DNA of 64,000 bases, taken from positions 16,816,319-16,880,318 of the forward strand of contig OY986439.1 in the NCBI GenBank assembly GCA_963920525.1. The letters run 5' to 3'. The translations under genes and the position numbers were made by a program. The notes under the pieces are model-generated. The model was not told where the DNA came from and made no database searches. It worked only from the letters and a program-made list of their open reading frames with translations. Positions 44,473 through 56,869 of the stretch are shown here, one piece after another (position 1 is the stretch's first letter; each line of letters starts with the position of its first letter). This DNA comes from Dichetophora obliterata (lineage: Eukaryota > Arthropoda > Insecta > Diptera > Sciomyzidae).

Positions 44473-46627
44473 GTTATTTCGCTAACTTCTTAACACAGAC
44501 AGAAGTTTTTATGTATATCATTAAAATACATTTTGAATTTCAGTCATTTTTAAAATTTTGGGAATTTTTTACAAAACCAAAGTGTACCATTTTTGGTTAA
44601 AAACTTGGCTGTTGCGTTAGTATTGAAAATTCAGAATATCAATTAATATTTTATTATTTTTCTTTTATGAAAAACACATTTATCAAAAAGTTCCTGAAAA
44701 AATTAAAAAAAAATCACATTTATTAGTTTTAGCATAGAATTGTATAAAAATGTCCAATTCAACCCATTTTTTCCGCTCGCTTCTATAAAATTATCCTTGC
44801 AAACGACAATGCTGTTATTTTTCGCCATATTTAAAATAAAAGGGTCTTATGGCTTTAACCAGTTATCCACTTTAGTACCCAAATTATTGGCGGCAGTGAT
44901 ACCAGAAAACCTGCAGCTCTTTAGCACATCTGGATAATTCACAGTGCTTCAATTTGCAATTTAATATAGATAAACGAAAAGTATTGAGTCTTTTTCGGTA
45001 TTGAGTATCGATAACGAATGCCGATTAGTTGCCTTTGAAATATCAATTTTTTTTCAAATGAAAATTCCTTGCTTGAAAATTAAATTCCGTTAATAAAAGC
45101 TAATTTCTTGAACTTATAAAAAATCCAAAAAGTTTGAAATTCTTTATAAATTTTAAATTCATGTCTAACGTCTAATCTTTTAAAACGTTGATACACATAT
45201 AAATTTTTTTTTACTGCTCTAGAATAATTCCTTGATCGAGGCCTGCAATTTTGGAAAAAGTTTAAAATTGTTGAACTTTGTAATCTTTAAAGTTTGATAA
45301 TACTATTGTGATATGACATTGAACTCGATAAAAAAGTCTAAATTTCTTTAGTCTAAAAGTCTAAGGTTATAAAGGTAAATCCCCCTGGAAATTTTTTATA
45401 GCATTTAAAATTTGCAACTTAGCAAATATAAATTTTAGTAAAACCATTATTTAAAAGCTCTTTCTATTTTTATCAGCTGGTTTAATTGTGTATCTGATTC
45501 TTTTCAAATGTTAATTTAAGCAAAAACATAGTAAACATTATGAACCATTCGAATTTTTTTTTCTTTATTTGCAAAACTATATGTAACAAGTTATAACAAT
45601 AGCGTGTTTATTCTCTAAAATGAAAAAAAAAACAACAGCGGCAGCTAAAATAACACCATAATAAACTTTAGCACCTTTTGTTTTTGCTTTTATCATTTTC
45701 ATGCGTTGAATAAACTCATCGATCGAAAGAGTTTTTTTATATCGTTAGCAGTTTTGCTTCCTCGTTTTGTTCTATAACTCAGTTTAAACAAAATTAACAG
45801 CAGTTTTTATGACAAACAATATGTTTGGCAATCATAATATGTGCGCATGTGCACCAAAAATTTGCCTGAAGTCAGGTTTAGTGAGAAAATTTAAGACATA
45901 AATATTCCGGTTTTATAGTCATAAGATCTTATCTAGTTGTAGCATTTGAATCAGCTTGGTTCAGCAGTTTTGTTTTTTGTTTTTTCCATCAGCAGAATCA
46001 GAGCTTTTGTAAAGGTACGAAAACTCAATACATGCAGATGATTTTTGCTTTTTCCACGTTAATGTTGAAAATTCATTTTTTTAGTGCTAAGTATTCATAT
46101 TTTTATTAATCTGAGCTATGCATTACTTAATTGCATTTCTCTCACATGGGCAGTTTTTCTTGTTGTAAATGTAGCAACACTGGGAATATTTTTATGTTAT
46201 AAACTTTTAAAAATGTTGTGTTAGTCATGAACTAACTGAAATATAAACATATTTTAAAGAAATGGTTTATAATTTTTCAAAAGCTCATTATAAAAAAGTT
46301 GTTTGTTACTTAAATCATAAGCAACAGGTTACAACAGCAACAAGTTCTTTACAAAAAAGTCCACTATTCTGACTAAACAGCTGTTTCGTTGATCGTTACA
46401 TCAAATCTTTGGTATTCCTCTGTGGCTTCTGCAGTCACCTCACTTTGAAAAGCTAAATTGCACAGTTTCAGCTTAATCAAGGTTGAATTTTATTCCGGAA
46501 ACTATTTTGCAAAATAAAGAAGTTAAAAAAAGTGACTACGTTGGTTCTGCAAAGATTTTGACGTAGAATTACGTCTTACAGCGCAGTTTGTATGGGTGTC
46601 ATTTTCACGAATTTTTTCAAAGTGATA
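44473..46627. other. AT-rich region, no supported gene
   Basis: Nothing recognisable. ACGTAGAATTACGT (about 46561-46574) is a near-palindrome just outside the large fold-back and may mark its tip. Confidence 0.45.
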
Positions 46628-47110
46628 TTTGACACTTTGGGGTATACCTACAGCCCTTAATATTCATCGTACAAAGAAAAAAAAAATGCCAAAAATATCA
46701 GTTTTATTGGGAATAGAACGAATATCTAATAAAATAGCAAAATCTATGAAGATGAAAAATTCATATATTCGTATGAGAAATGCACAATCTGCTTAGCTGC
46801 AGTAGCAGCTTATGCTGTTTTTAAGGTTGTTGTTGTTGTTGTTGTGTGTGTTCGTTTGGTTCGTAATCATGTCGTTCCTTGTTGTGCAGCTTTTGTTGTT
46901 GTTGTTGTTGTTGTTTTTATTAATATGTATGTAAGACAAACATATATAAATACACATCAGTTGTGTTCCTTTTTTTTGTTTCCCAGATAGCCAATTGGCT
47001 CGGTTGAACGGTGTGCACTTTTAAAATCACTGAAGCAGACCGTTTTGTTGTCAGCAAATTATGCATCGTGTGTTTCATATAAGCGTACCATTTATTAAGT
47101 TGTATATTAA

Positions 47111-47492
47111 TGTTGATTTTCTATGATTTAAATACAAATTCCAAATGTCGGATAGTTTAAATCATTCTTGATTTTAAATACAAATCCTAATTATTTGATA
47201 CTTTAAAATCGTTTATTGAGTTTAGGTCAGGTTAGAACAATTAATTGATCTAATGAATTTTTTCCAAAGAAAAAACAACAACAAAATTTTCAATACGAAA
47301 AGGAAAACATCACTAGCTGATTAATTAGTTAGCTGATTGGATAACTAGTTAGAGCAATTAATTGTTCTAACCTGACCTAAAGCTCAATAAGCGATTTTAA
47401 ACTATCAAACAACTAGAATTTGTATTTAAAATCAAGAATGATTTAAACTATCAAATATCTAGAATTTGTATTTAAATCATAGAAAATCAACA
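47111..47492. mobile_element. Hairpin MITE with 137-bp arms, TAA target
   Basis: Arms 47111-47247 and 47355-47492 are near-perfect inverses, starting TGTTGATTTTCTATGATTTA and meeting at CAATTAATTG. Each arm contains two internal copies of a GTTTAAATCAT/TTTGTATTTAAATCA-type sequence and an AGGTCAGGTTAGAACAATTA block. TAA flanks both ends (47108-47110, 47493-47495). Confidence 0.8.
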
Positions 47493-47539
47493 TAATAAAT
47501 AACAAGGTCATGTAGAAAATTTTAAGTTGTATATTAATT

Positions 47540-47820
47540 TTATTTGTTGTTACACAATTGTAACCTTTTCTTAAAATGGTTTTTGTTAAGTGGCAACAAT
47601 AAACTACACAATAAACAGCAACTCAACTGCACTACCTTGATTTCAATACAAGATTCAATGTGTTTCAATATTTCAGCGTTTTTTTGGCGAACGGGTGAAA
47701 AAGAGAGGGGAAAAAAGACAAGAGCAAACGACGTTAGCGCATCAAGTGAATGTGACATCAATTTTAATTTGATTCTTGATAAGTATAAAAAAGGACTTTA
47801 AAATTATATAGAGAGCGGTT
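47540..47820. other. Unmatched part of the left arm
   Basis: Mixed composition, with overlapping open frames on both strands (about 80 codons) that lack recognisable domains. Confidence 0.35.
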
Positions 47821-47995
47821 TAAAGGTTCAAAAACATGTCCCTTTTATACCAGCAACTCAGACGCTGCCGTTTTAAGTACCGTTTAGCTGGAACAGTGAC
47901 ATTCATGGCTTGTTGGGTTGTATTACAAAAGAGGATACAGATGCATGTAGCTAGACAGCCAGTATGTGGCTAAAAGAAAATGTACTACTACTAGC

Positions 47996-48505
47996 CAAGG
48001 TTGCCAGTTAAAATTTAAAACAATTATGACAAAAAAAAATCCCTTTATGACAGTAACATAAATTAAATACAACAAAAATTACCATGGTAGAGATAAAACA
48101 AAAAGTTTCTGCCGCAATAAAAAAATATCAAAAAAAATCCCTCGATCAATTAAAATTACCACAAAAATACCACGCATTTTAAAAACACCACCACAAATTC
48201 CATATGCATTTAAAATTGGCACAAAAATCTCATTCGGATTAAAAAATACCACAATAAGTCCCAAATGCACAAACAATTTAAAAACCATTTAGAAATACCA
48301 CAATGACATTTTGCTTACTAAAAAAGAAAAAAAATTTTAAGAAGAATAGTACCTAACTCCCACGGAAATTAAAAAATAGACCACTGCATTTCCACGCCAA
48401 TTTAAAAATACAACGCTGAATAAAAAAATTTAATAGGAATTCCCAAAAACAAAAATTCCTAAGGGCAATTAAAAATTACCACGAATGGGATTATTGTTTT
48501 CGCAT
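47996..48505 (-). repeat. Degenerate about-30-bp tandem array, same family as at 18.4-20.9 kb
   Basis: It begins CAAGGTTGCCAG, like the CACGGTTGCCACC tip of the outer hAT-like element, and contains about twelve units of the type ATTAAAAATACCACAAAAAT and TCCCAAATGCA, the inverse of the units at 20.66-20.9 kb. The opposite tip is not recognisable, so this copy is truncated. It is absent from the matching place in the right arm of the palindrome, so it inserted after the two arms separated. Confidence 0.65.
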
Positions 48506-49045
48506 GCGTTACTAAGCATGCGTTGTGATTTAAAAACTACATTTATTTTTAAATACCTTAATAAATTGGAATTATTTTTATTGTGCAATATATTCTTTCC
48601 ATATTAAAAATTTATTTTGTTAACTAAAATTTTAATTTTAAATTACTTTTAAAATATACATATATGTATATGCTCTTTTCTACAGGAAAAATAAATATTT
48701 CAAATTTACCCATATTTATTTCCATTAATTATACGTAACTTCGAATTACATTTAGTTTTAACCAACAAAACAAATGAACAAGAACAATCCATCACCATCA
48801 GAACAATCACCATAAATATCAATCAAAAACTTTTTATAAAACAAAACAAATTTTTACATGAATTTAATTGTGAACTTTTTAGATCAGGTAAGTTTGAAGA
48901 AGAACAACAACAACAAGTTTGTTTTTGAATAATTTTTATTTAGAAGATGAAACGTTTAAAATAGTTTTGAAAAATATAAATAAAAAAAACCAGAATTTTT
49001 CTGTATTACTGTATAAAAAGGAATTCTACGTCTATACTTACGATA

Positions 49046-50384
49046 CTATCGAAACTGTGTCTTTTTTGTTGTGCTCTTTGTTAATTTCTTGGAAGTTAGT
49101 TTATTATTAATAGTTAAGAATAAAAAATTTTGCGAAAAATCCACTATTTAATTAAAAAAAATTATTTTTCTTAAGCCAAACAGGATTCTAGGGCTTGATG
49201 TCTTAGATTCAGCCGAAATTTTTTTAAAATTTTCTTTACGTAAAATTTACTTGTATCAGGGTTTTTCACTGAAAATTTGTTACTTAAATCGCAATATCTC
49301 GGGTTGTGCTCGTTTTGAGCCCGTTAGATAAATAATTTGTTGCTCTTTAATTCTACTGTAAAATTAATTTTTTAATATTTAAATAAATGTATAAAAATTC
49401 GCTGTACTTTTCAAACGGCATTTTCATGCCCTTGCCTCAAGTAAATGACATTTCTGACACCACCACTCAACGCCCCAAACATTTTTACAAAACACAAAAT
49501 TCTCAAAAGAATGGAGGGATTTTATATACATTTTTGTTCTTCGCTCGCTTTATGTGTATTCTAGCAAATTCTTAAAAATGGCAAATGCGATTTATTTTCC
49601 ATTTAAAATTACAAAATAAACTGCACTGGAATCCGTTAATCTTTAAACTTAGTTAAATTTTCAAGTTTTGAGTTTAAATCATACTGCTATGATGCGTTAT
49701 CGTAACTAAGTTATCAGCTTTAGTTGACTCCGACTAGTTTTCCTCATCTTCAGTTAGGCTGGCCTTCCCACCTGTTTGTAACAAACATAAAATAAGTATA
49801 AAGCGCCTAAGCTTAAACTATTAATGTCTTAACTTTTAACTTTTATGCAACATAAGAGATATACAAAAGAAAAAAAAAATAACACATTCATAATATTAAT
49901 AAATAAACAATTTAATTTCTTGGCAGCTTTGCAGTTTTGTACGTTCCATTTGTTCATTCAGTATTGGCGAAAGAGCAGTGTTTCGGAAGTCATTCAGGCG
50001 TATGAATTTATATATGTACGAAAAACTCTTTACCCTCACACACACTTATACATAAACACTTTAACACACACACACATGGATGCACATTTTATCAGTGTTG
50101 CCAACTTGAACAAAGTTCAAAACGCATTTTGCAGTGCGCGGCGCTTAGGCAATCATTACACAAACACACATACACATATACACCAACTTCATTGCATACA
50201 AATGCATAGAAAGTTATGGAGGCACATACTCACACATCCGCATTCTAAGAAGTTGGTGGCTGCTGCATCAGTCAGACGTATCGAGGCGTTAATGCGAACT
50301 TTTATGCACAACGACCCACTCGGAATGTCAAGAGACATGACCAATTAAGCAATTAAGTGGTTCTTCAATATTTAATCATTATTT
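49046..50384. other. Loop of the large palindrome, left part
   Basis: A 167-codon open frame (49845-50348) runs through CA-rich sequence and is not credited as a gene. No other feature is seen. Confidence 0.4.
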
Positions 50385-52810
50385 TTATTTATTTATTTAT
50401 TTATTTAAGTTATCATAAGTACAATAAGAGCTATGCTCTTTTATAGTACAACATAAATGCATAAATATAATTAATTTACATTAAATTTAGTTAAAATTAA
50501 TATTAAAATTGAAATTAAAATGCAAAATGATGAAAAAATTTTATATTAAAAATTTGAAATTAAAGTTAAAACTAAAAATGAAGAATAATAACAACTGTTT
50601 AAAACAGAATCAAAAATAATGACCTTAATTTTTAAACAAGGCTTTATTTATTTATTTTTTTATTTTATAGAATATAAAAAATAAAAAGAATTAAAGATAA
50701 GTTAAGATTGAAAAAAAAAATACTGATACAAAGAATAGATAAAGAATAGATAACAAAGAGAAGTAAGGAAGTGAAAAGTTATTGAGTAGAGAAAAATGAA
50801 AAGATAGATTGCCTAAAAGGCTCTCTCCCAGTGACCTCCCTAAGCCATCTTGGCAAAGCATTCCACAACCTAATGGCGTTAATGAAAAACAGGTGGGAAG
50901 AGTTTAATGAGTTGTGCCTCGGAACTATCAGAACATGGCTTCTACTTGACATACAAAGCTGAAGTTTTTCATGCAGATAGCAAGGAGTTTTCCCATGGAT
51001 TAGTTTGTGCAGGTAAATACAGATTCTAGCATTTAGGTAAGCAGTTATGTTGCATCCAAGTATTGCATTTCGGAAACGAGACAAACGATCGTATTTGCGG
51101 AGACCATACACATAGCACGTGGCGTAATTAAATGCAATTTGAATTTTTAACTGGGAAGATACGCCAAGTTTACTATAAACTATGTCTGAATATGAAATGA
51201 TTGGTAAAATTAGCTGTATGACTAATCTATGTTTAATTTCAGTAGGAGTGACACTAGCAGACATTCTTAAGTTTCGTAGGACATAATAAACTTTTTGAAC
51301 TATACTATTAACATGGTTTACTACTACTAACCTAGGTTTACTACTTTCGACACCACAGTCAGTTTGCTATTGCCAATAAACAGATCAGGGACATCAACGA
51401 CACAATTTTTACTTTTACAAATAGGAAGAACATACGATTTGGCAGCGTTTAGTTGAAGGCCATTACTTTTGGCCCACTCATTGATGCAACTGAGATCCTC
51501 ATTTAACCTACAACACAGATCATCAAGAAGCCCAGTTCGTCGCGAAAGATAAAGCTGGATATCATCTGCATAAGCATGAACAGATGCATTCTGGCAAACA
51601 ATAAAGATGTCGTTTATAAAAATTGAAAATAACAGAGGACCTTGTGGAACACCACTTACTACTAATTTGTATGACGAGGATACCTGACCAACCTTAAATC
51701 TTTGCATTCTATTACACAAATAACTAGACATTAGATTAACAGCACTATCACAGAACCCAAAAAGATACCTAAGCTTTTGACACAAATAACTATGATTGAC
51801 TTTATCAAAGGCCTTGGAAAAATCAAGTAAGCAGAGTAAAGTCATAGAGCCGGCATCATATTCGGGTCGAATATCATAAAGAACCTTTACTACCGCTGAG
51901 GAGCACCCATGCCCTGCCCTAAAACCAGACTGATAGCGGGATAGCAGTTTTTAATCAGAAAGATATTTGCTAATTTGTTGAGCCATAAGTTTTTCACATA
52001 GCTTTGACAATGGTGACAGTATACTTATAGGCCTATAATCATTCGCACCAGATGGATTTTGCTTTTTAGCTATAGGTGTTACGATGGCAATTTTCCACAT
52101 GTCGGGAAAGGAGGATGTTATAAAGCAATGATTTATAATGTGCGTAAGAGAAGTTATTATGTGAGGTAGTAAAAGTTTAAAGAATTTGATGGGAATGCCA
52201 TCTTCATAACACAGTTTCCAACATCAATTTCACTAACCGTTTCAAACTTAAAAGACTGTGGTATAGTCAGGTTGTCACTGGAAAGCGTAGAGGTGTCATT
52301 AGAGGTAGAACAAATGTCAACAAAAAAATTATTTAGAATCTCAGGATCTTCATTGCATTCATTACGATTTTTATAACATAACCCAAGTCTTTTTATGTTG
52401 TTCCACAACGTTTTCGAATTAAGGGATAAATCTAGTTTCTCAGAAAAAAATCGTGTTTTGGTCTGTCTTACTAACAGAACAGCTTCATTTCTAGCCAAGC
52501 GAAAAGATTCCCAGTTTTCAGGAGATGGTCTGATTTTCCATATTTTCTGTAATTTGTTTCTTTTTTTAATGCTATTAGACACGTATTGGGTGAACCAGGG
52601 ACAAGACACATTTTTCACGGTTGTCGTACGTAGCGGTACATGTTTGTCAAAAAGATATGTAATCGATGCTAAAAGAGACTTAAGCTTATTGTTTATATTA
52701 TGGTGAAGCCAACATTCATTAAAAGATAACATTGACACATCGAGGAACAGGGACTGATAGTTAATATTTTTGAAATCACGGAAAGAAAAATTATTAGAAA
52801 TTGCATTACA
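50385..52810 (-). mobile_element. Non-LTR retrotransposon, copy 2 (same family as copy 1)
   Basis: The 3' end carries an AAAT-type repeat (TTTATTTATTTATTTATTTA on the plus strand, about 50387-50407). The 5' end is truncated near 52810, within the linker between endonuclease and reverse transcriptase. It lies in the loop of the large palindrome. Confidence 0.85.
50779..52810 (-). pseudogene. LINE reverse transcriptase, copy 2, several shifts
   Basis: Beginning near 52810 with NFSFRDFKNINYQSLFL, it reads through SCPWFTQYVSNSIKKRNK (52740-52157 frame), then in shifted frames IPIKFFKLLLPHI, DYRPISILSPLSK, SGFRAGHGCSSAVV, LLDFSKAFDKVNH, a shortened GVPQG-PLLFS (four residues lost) and HAYADDIQLYLS, the active site. 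After another shift near 51327 the C-terminal part (51264-50779) ends AIRLWNALPRWLREVTG..IFSFFSTQ. The protein is closest to copy 1 in the window, and retains the C-terminus that copy 1 has lost to a stop. Confidence 0.85.
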
Positions 52811-53439
52811 AAAAACAAATTAAAATTAACAAATTAATATTATTTAAAAAAAGTCATCATTAACATAATAAGGAGTTGAAGTGGCTATAAGAGGGACCAT
52901 TTGCCATTTTTTATGGCCATGTCCAAAACAGAGCAATGTAAATGGATCATTCCATATATAATTATAATCTTTTTCTTTTATTATAATTTTGTTGGAGGAA
53001 TGCACAATTTTGAGATGATCTTTTTGAAGAAAATTCAATCTGTTTTTACGTTACAAGTTTCCCTAGAGATTTTATTACATGCTTGAGCTGGACAGCGTTC
53101 TCGAAGTCATGGCAATTAAAAATTTTTATCATATTTTAAAAACTAGTCAAGCTAACATTCTGAAATTTGAATAGGAATTCCTTCTAAAGGCTTTCATAAT
53201 AATTTTGGAGTCGATCCTTTTGCAGAAAATCCAATTTGTCTTATGCAAATTGCTGATACTTTGTATAACTAAATAAAATTGTAATTTGATGTGCTGTTAT
53301 ATGCAAAGTATGAACAATCGTGAATTTATTAAAAAAAAATTTGATAAAGGGTTTATTTTTACATTGAAACTTTGAAAATTCATAACTCGGAAACCTCGCA
53401 TATAATAATGAAATAAAAAAAACAAAGTTTATAAAGTAT
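52811..53439. other. Loop of the large palindrome, right part
   Basis: AT-rich, no supported feature. Confidence 0.4.
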
Positions 53440-54071
53440 CGTAAGTATAGACGTAGAATTCCTTTTTATACAGTAATGGAGAAAAATTCTGTTTTTTTTT
53501 ATTTAAATTTTTTAATACTATTTGAAATTATTATATCTACCAAATAAAAATTATTTAAAAACAAATTTGTTTTGTATAATAATTTTGCGTTAGATATTTT
53601 TAGTGATGAATTTATTGTTCTTGTTCATTTTTATGTTGGTCAAAGTTGTTATGTAAATCAAAGTTATGTTTAATAAATGAATATAAATATTTCGGATGAG
53701 TTCGATAAGTAATTTCTTTTCCCTGTTGTAAGGAGGTATATTATAAAAGTATTATACATTTTAAATTTTAGTTTACAAAATATATTTTTAATATGAAAGA
53801 ATTAAAATACATAAAATAGATAATTCGAATTTATTATATAGAGTTGTCAAAGCACAACGTATGCACAAACCTGCGTAGCAGCAATGAAGTTTTTTTTAGC
53901 TACATACTGGCTTTCATTCTCTATTGTATTTATCTTGCTGAAAATAAACAAAACCAATAACAAACGACAAAACTGAAACCAACTGATGTGTATTTATATA
54001 TGTACATTTTACATACATATTAATCAAAATGAGCACAAAAACAAACGACACGATTTCGAACCAAACCAACA

Positions 54072-54085
54072 AAAACAACAACAAA

Positions 54086-54129
<44 letters not shown>

Positions 54130-54170
54130 GAACAACAACAAGAACAACAACCATAATAACAAAAATAACA
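54072..54170 (+). repeat. (AAC)n-rich tract
   Basis: Mostly AAC units with interruptions. The poly-Asn and poly-Leu open frames through it are artefacts. Confidence 0.9.
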
Positions 54171-54339
54171 ACAGCATAAACACCCTAAGGGGTCTGGGTG
54201 TCTCTTCATTGACGATAGCAGAGTCAATTGCCCTTCAGTGAATGGTCCCATTCAAATGGACGGCTATCACAAAAAAAGGTCTGTTATAACTCGTCACGGG
54301 ACAGTTTTTATGTGCCCGTTACAAGACAGATTTAATTTT

Positions 54340-54760
54340 TTGTTTTTGAGGCCGGTCACTGGACAGTTCCTAGGTAATGCAGCAGGTTGCAATTGACCCC
54401 TGTTAGTGACAACTCCATGTAAAAAAGACCGGTCGGTTTCATATGTTGGTGGCAGAATTGGGACAGGTTCCTCTCCCTTGGGAACCTATCACGTGGTAGC
54501 ATCTGAACCAGTTCCATTTTTGTCAAAACATGTCACTGATCGACTCTTCTACATATGAAACCGACCGGTCACTTGCATGGCGTTGACCAGTGACCGGTCC
54601 AAAGTGATGCAACAGGTGAGAATTGACCCCTGTTAATGACAATTTTATACAAAAGTGACCGATCGGTTTCATATGTTGGTGCTAAAATTGGGTCAGAAAT
54701 CGGTCCTCCTATCCCGTAGGGACCTATCACTTAAAGATTCATAACCGATTCTTTTCTCCG
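54340..54760. repeat. Block of direct and inverted ACCGGTC-containing repeats
   Basis: AATTGACCCCTGTTAGTGAC..TCGGTTTCATATGTTGGTG occurs at about 54390-54460 and again, with small changes, at about 54615-54690. An inverted copy of its middle (CATATGAAACCGACCGGTCA) lies between, near 54552. ACCGGTC or a close variant appears six times. The less AT-rich composition contrasts with the surroundings. Confidence 0.7.
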
Positions 54761-55041
54761 TAGGGCAGCTACTTAAGCAGCTTGTGCATAACTTTTCTCA
54801 TTCGAATATATGAATTATTTCTTCTTATATTTTGCTATTTTGTGACTTATTAAAAAAGTTACAAAACCTAAAATGAGAAATTTGTTTCATTCGTACTATA
54901 ACTGATATTTTAGCATAGATTTTTTCTTTGTACGATAAATATTAAAGGCTGTAGGTATACCCCAAATTGTCAACTAAAATCCTTAAATGTGTTTGTGTTT
55001 AGAAAATTAAAAAAAGTTTTGCGGTCGGGAGACCCCCGTTA

Positions 55042-56577
55042 GGAACAAAGTTCCTTACGTTTTATCTTCAACTAGGAATGTTATTCAAATTTAAATATGT
55101 ATATTTTTGTTTTTCTTACTATTTTTTATTTCATATAATTTTTTCAAGGCAAAAAATGTAAGTGACCAATGAAATCAAAAAGTTTTATGTAATATTTTCT
55201 GAAAAAATATTTATTTATTGAAAATTAAGATGCAATATTCTTATGAGAGATGAAAAGAGGTAGTTACCGTTGCCAGTGATGTTTGCTTCATGATGCAACA
55301 AGACGTTGAGCATTAAACATTCATCATGTCTCTTGTATGGAGCATGAATTGATTGAAAAGTTGGATTGAAAACAGGACCTACTCAAGAAAATAAATGAGA
55401 AACACATTTTTAGGGTCTATCCTTGTGCAAAAAAAAAACATTTTGAAAGTCTGACAACAGTTTGAAATTTTGCGAACAGTGAATTGAATATAAAACGAAA
55501 ACAAGTTTTTAGGGTCAACATTTTTTTTAAAACTCTAACATAAGATTTGAAATCAGTGACCCCTTATTACTGACATCACATACACAAAGAGTATAAAACA
55601 AAAAACACATTTTGAAGGGTTCACCCCATTGTCCGAAAACTTTTTGAAATTCTAACATCAGATTCAAAATAAGCGACCAGCGCATCTACAAAGAGTATAA
55701 AACCGAACACATTTTAAGAGTCCACCCTATTGTCAAGCAACTATTTGAAATTCTAACATCATATTCGAAATCACCTATCATCGCATCTACGAAGTGTATA
55801 AAGCCACGAAACACATATTTAGGCTTCACCCTAGTGTCAAAACTTTTTAAAATTTTTACATCAAGTTTAAAATCAGCTACCACTTAATACTGCCAGCACA
55901 TATACAAAGAGTATAAAACAAAATAATAAAAAAACACATTTTCAGGGTCCACCCTAGCGCCAACAACTTTTTGAATTTTAAGGGTTCATCTTTAGCGTCC
56001 ACCCTAGTGTACAAAAAGACTAACATAAGATTCGAAATCAGCGCATTTACAAAGAGTATAAAATAAAAAAAACACATATATAGGGTTCACCCTAGTGGCA
56101 AAAACTTTTTGAAGTTCTAACATCAGATTCGAAATCAGAGACCAATTAATACTGCTAGCGCATACACAAAAAGTATAAAAAAAATACATTTTTGGTGTAC
56201 CTACCCTGGTGTCAAAACATTTTTTGAAATTCTAACATAAGTTTACATTATATTGAACACATTTGTTGAGTTTCCATTTCGAAAAATTAAGTTGCATTAA
56301 AGATTGTCGCGTATTATTTAAAACAAATATACAAATAAAAAAACCAAATGCGTTTTAACGAATTTTCTACGTGTCAGAAGCAGAGACACAAAGAGAGAGA
56401 GAGAGAGAGAGAGAAATGGAAAGAGAGAGTTTCGCACTTGGTTGCGTACTCGTCTACTCGTTTGTTAGTCTGCTCGAATATCGATACTCGCACGCATACA
56501 CACACAGCAATATCACTGTAACGTAACGATTTCTAAAAATTCACACCTCCCAAAAGCTGCTTTAAGGAACTTTGTTC
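55042..56577. repeat. Minisatellite block flanked by inverted GGAACAAAGTTCC
   Basis: GGAACAAAGTTCCTTA (55042) and its inverse TAAGGAACTTTGTTCC (56562) bound the region. From about 55390 to 56240 there are some seven diverged units of 100-145 bp, each with AAACACATTTT.AGGGT, CACCCTAGTGTC, AACTTTTTGAAATTCTAACA, ATTCGAAATCAG and ACAAAGAGTATAAAA. Each unit carries a TATAAAA word. No coding is evident. Confidence 0.75.
56391..56414 (+). repeat. (AG)n microsatellite
   Basis: About twelve AG units. Confidence 0.95.
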
Positions 56578-56869
56578 CAAAAATAATTCATTTATTTCTC
56601 CTTGAGCTTAATTTTTCAGTTTACTGCTTACGTGAACTTTATATGATAAATACATCAAATAAAAAATATAATCATTGTAAAATCAATAAAAGTTTTAGAA
56701 TATCTATAAATTCTTAAATACAAATGCACTTACAGTTTGGCAGTTAATATATTAAGCATGCACGATGTAAACACTGAGAATGCCAACGTTAGAGTGCTCT
56801 CTTGAAAATCATCGCTTGGAAATATATCACTATTTTTATGAAAATAATTAAACAAATGGCTCTTTTATC

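Larger units (their letters stand above)
46628..49045 (+). repeat. Left arm of a large imperfect palindrome
   Basis: Blocks match, in inverse order, blocks at 53440-54975. Examples: GGGGTATACCTACAGCCCTT (46639) with its inverse near 54945; ATATATAAATACACATCAGT (about 46941) with its inverse near 53985; and ACTGTATAAAAAGGAATTCT (about 49007) with its inverse near 53465. GTT-repeat tracts (46825-46845, 46891-46913) face an AAC tract in the other arm. Two later insertions, a MITE (47111-47492) and a tandem array (47996-48505), lengthen this arm. No gene is encoded. Confidence 0.75.
53440..54975 (-). repeat. Right arm of the large imperfect palindrome
   Basis: Inverse counterpart of 46628-49045. 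It lacks the MITE and tandem array found in the left arm and has its own insertion-like block (about 54180-54770). Identity looks around 70-80 percent in the matched blocks by eye, so the arms are old or were always imperfect. Confidence 0.75.

Noticed and set aside
49845..50348. 167-codon open frame on the plus strand
   Set aside because: It runs through CA-rich low-complexity sequence, shows no domain, signal peptide or plausible promoter, and its composition is like the surrounding spacer.
53914..54241. Poly-Leu and poly-Asn open frames on opposite strands
   Set aside because: Both are translations of the AAC microsatellite tract.
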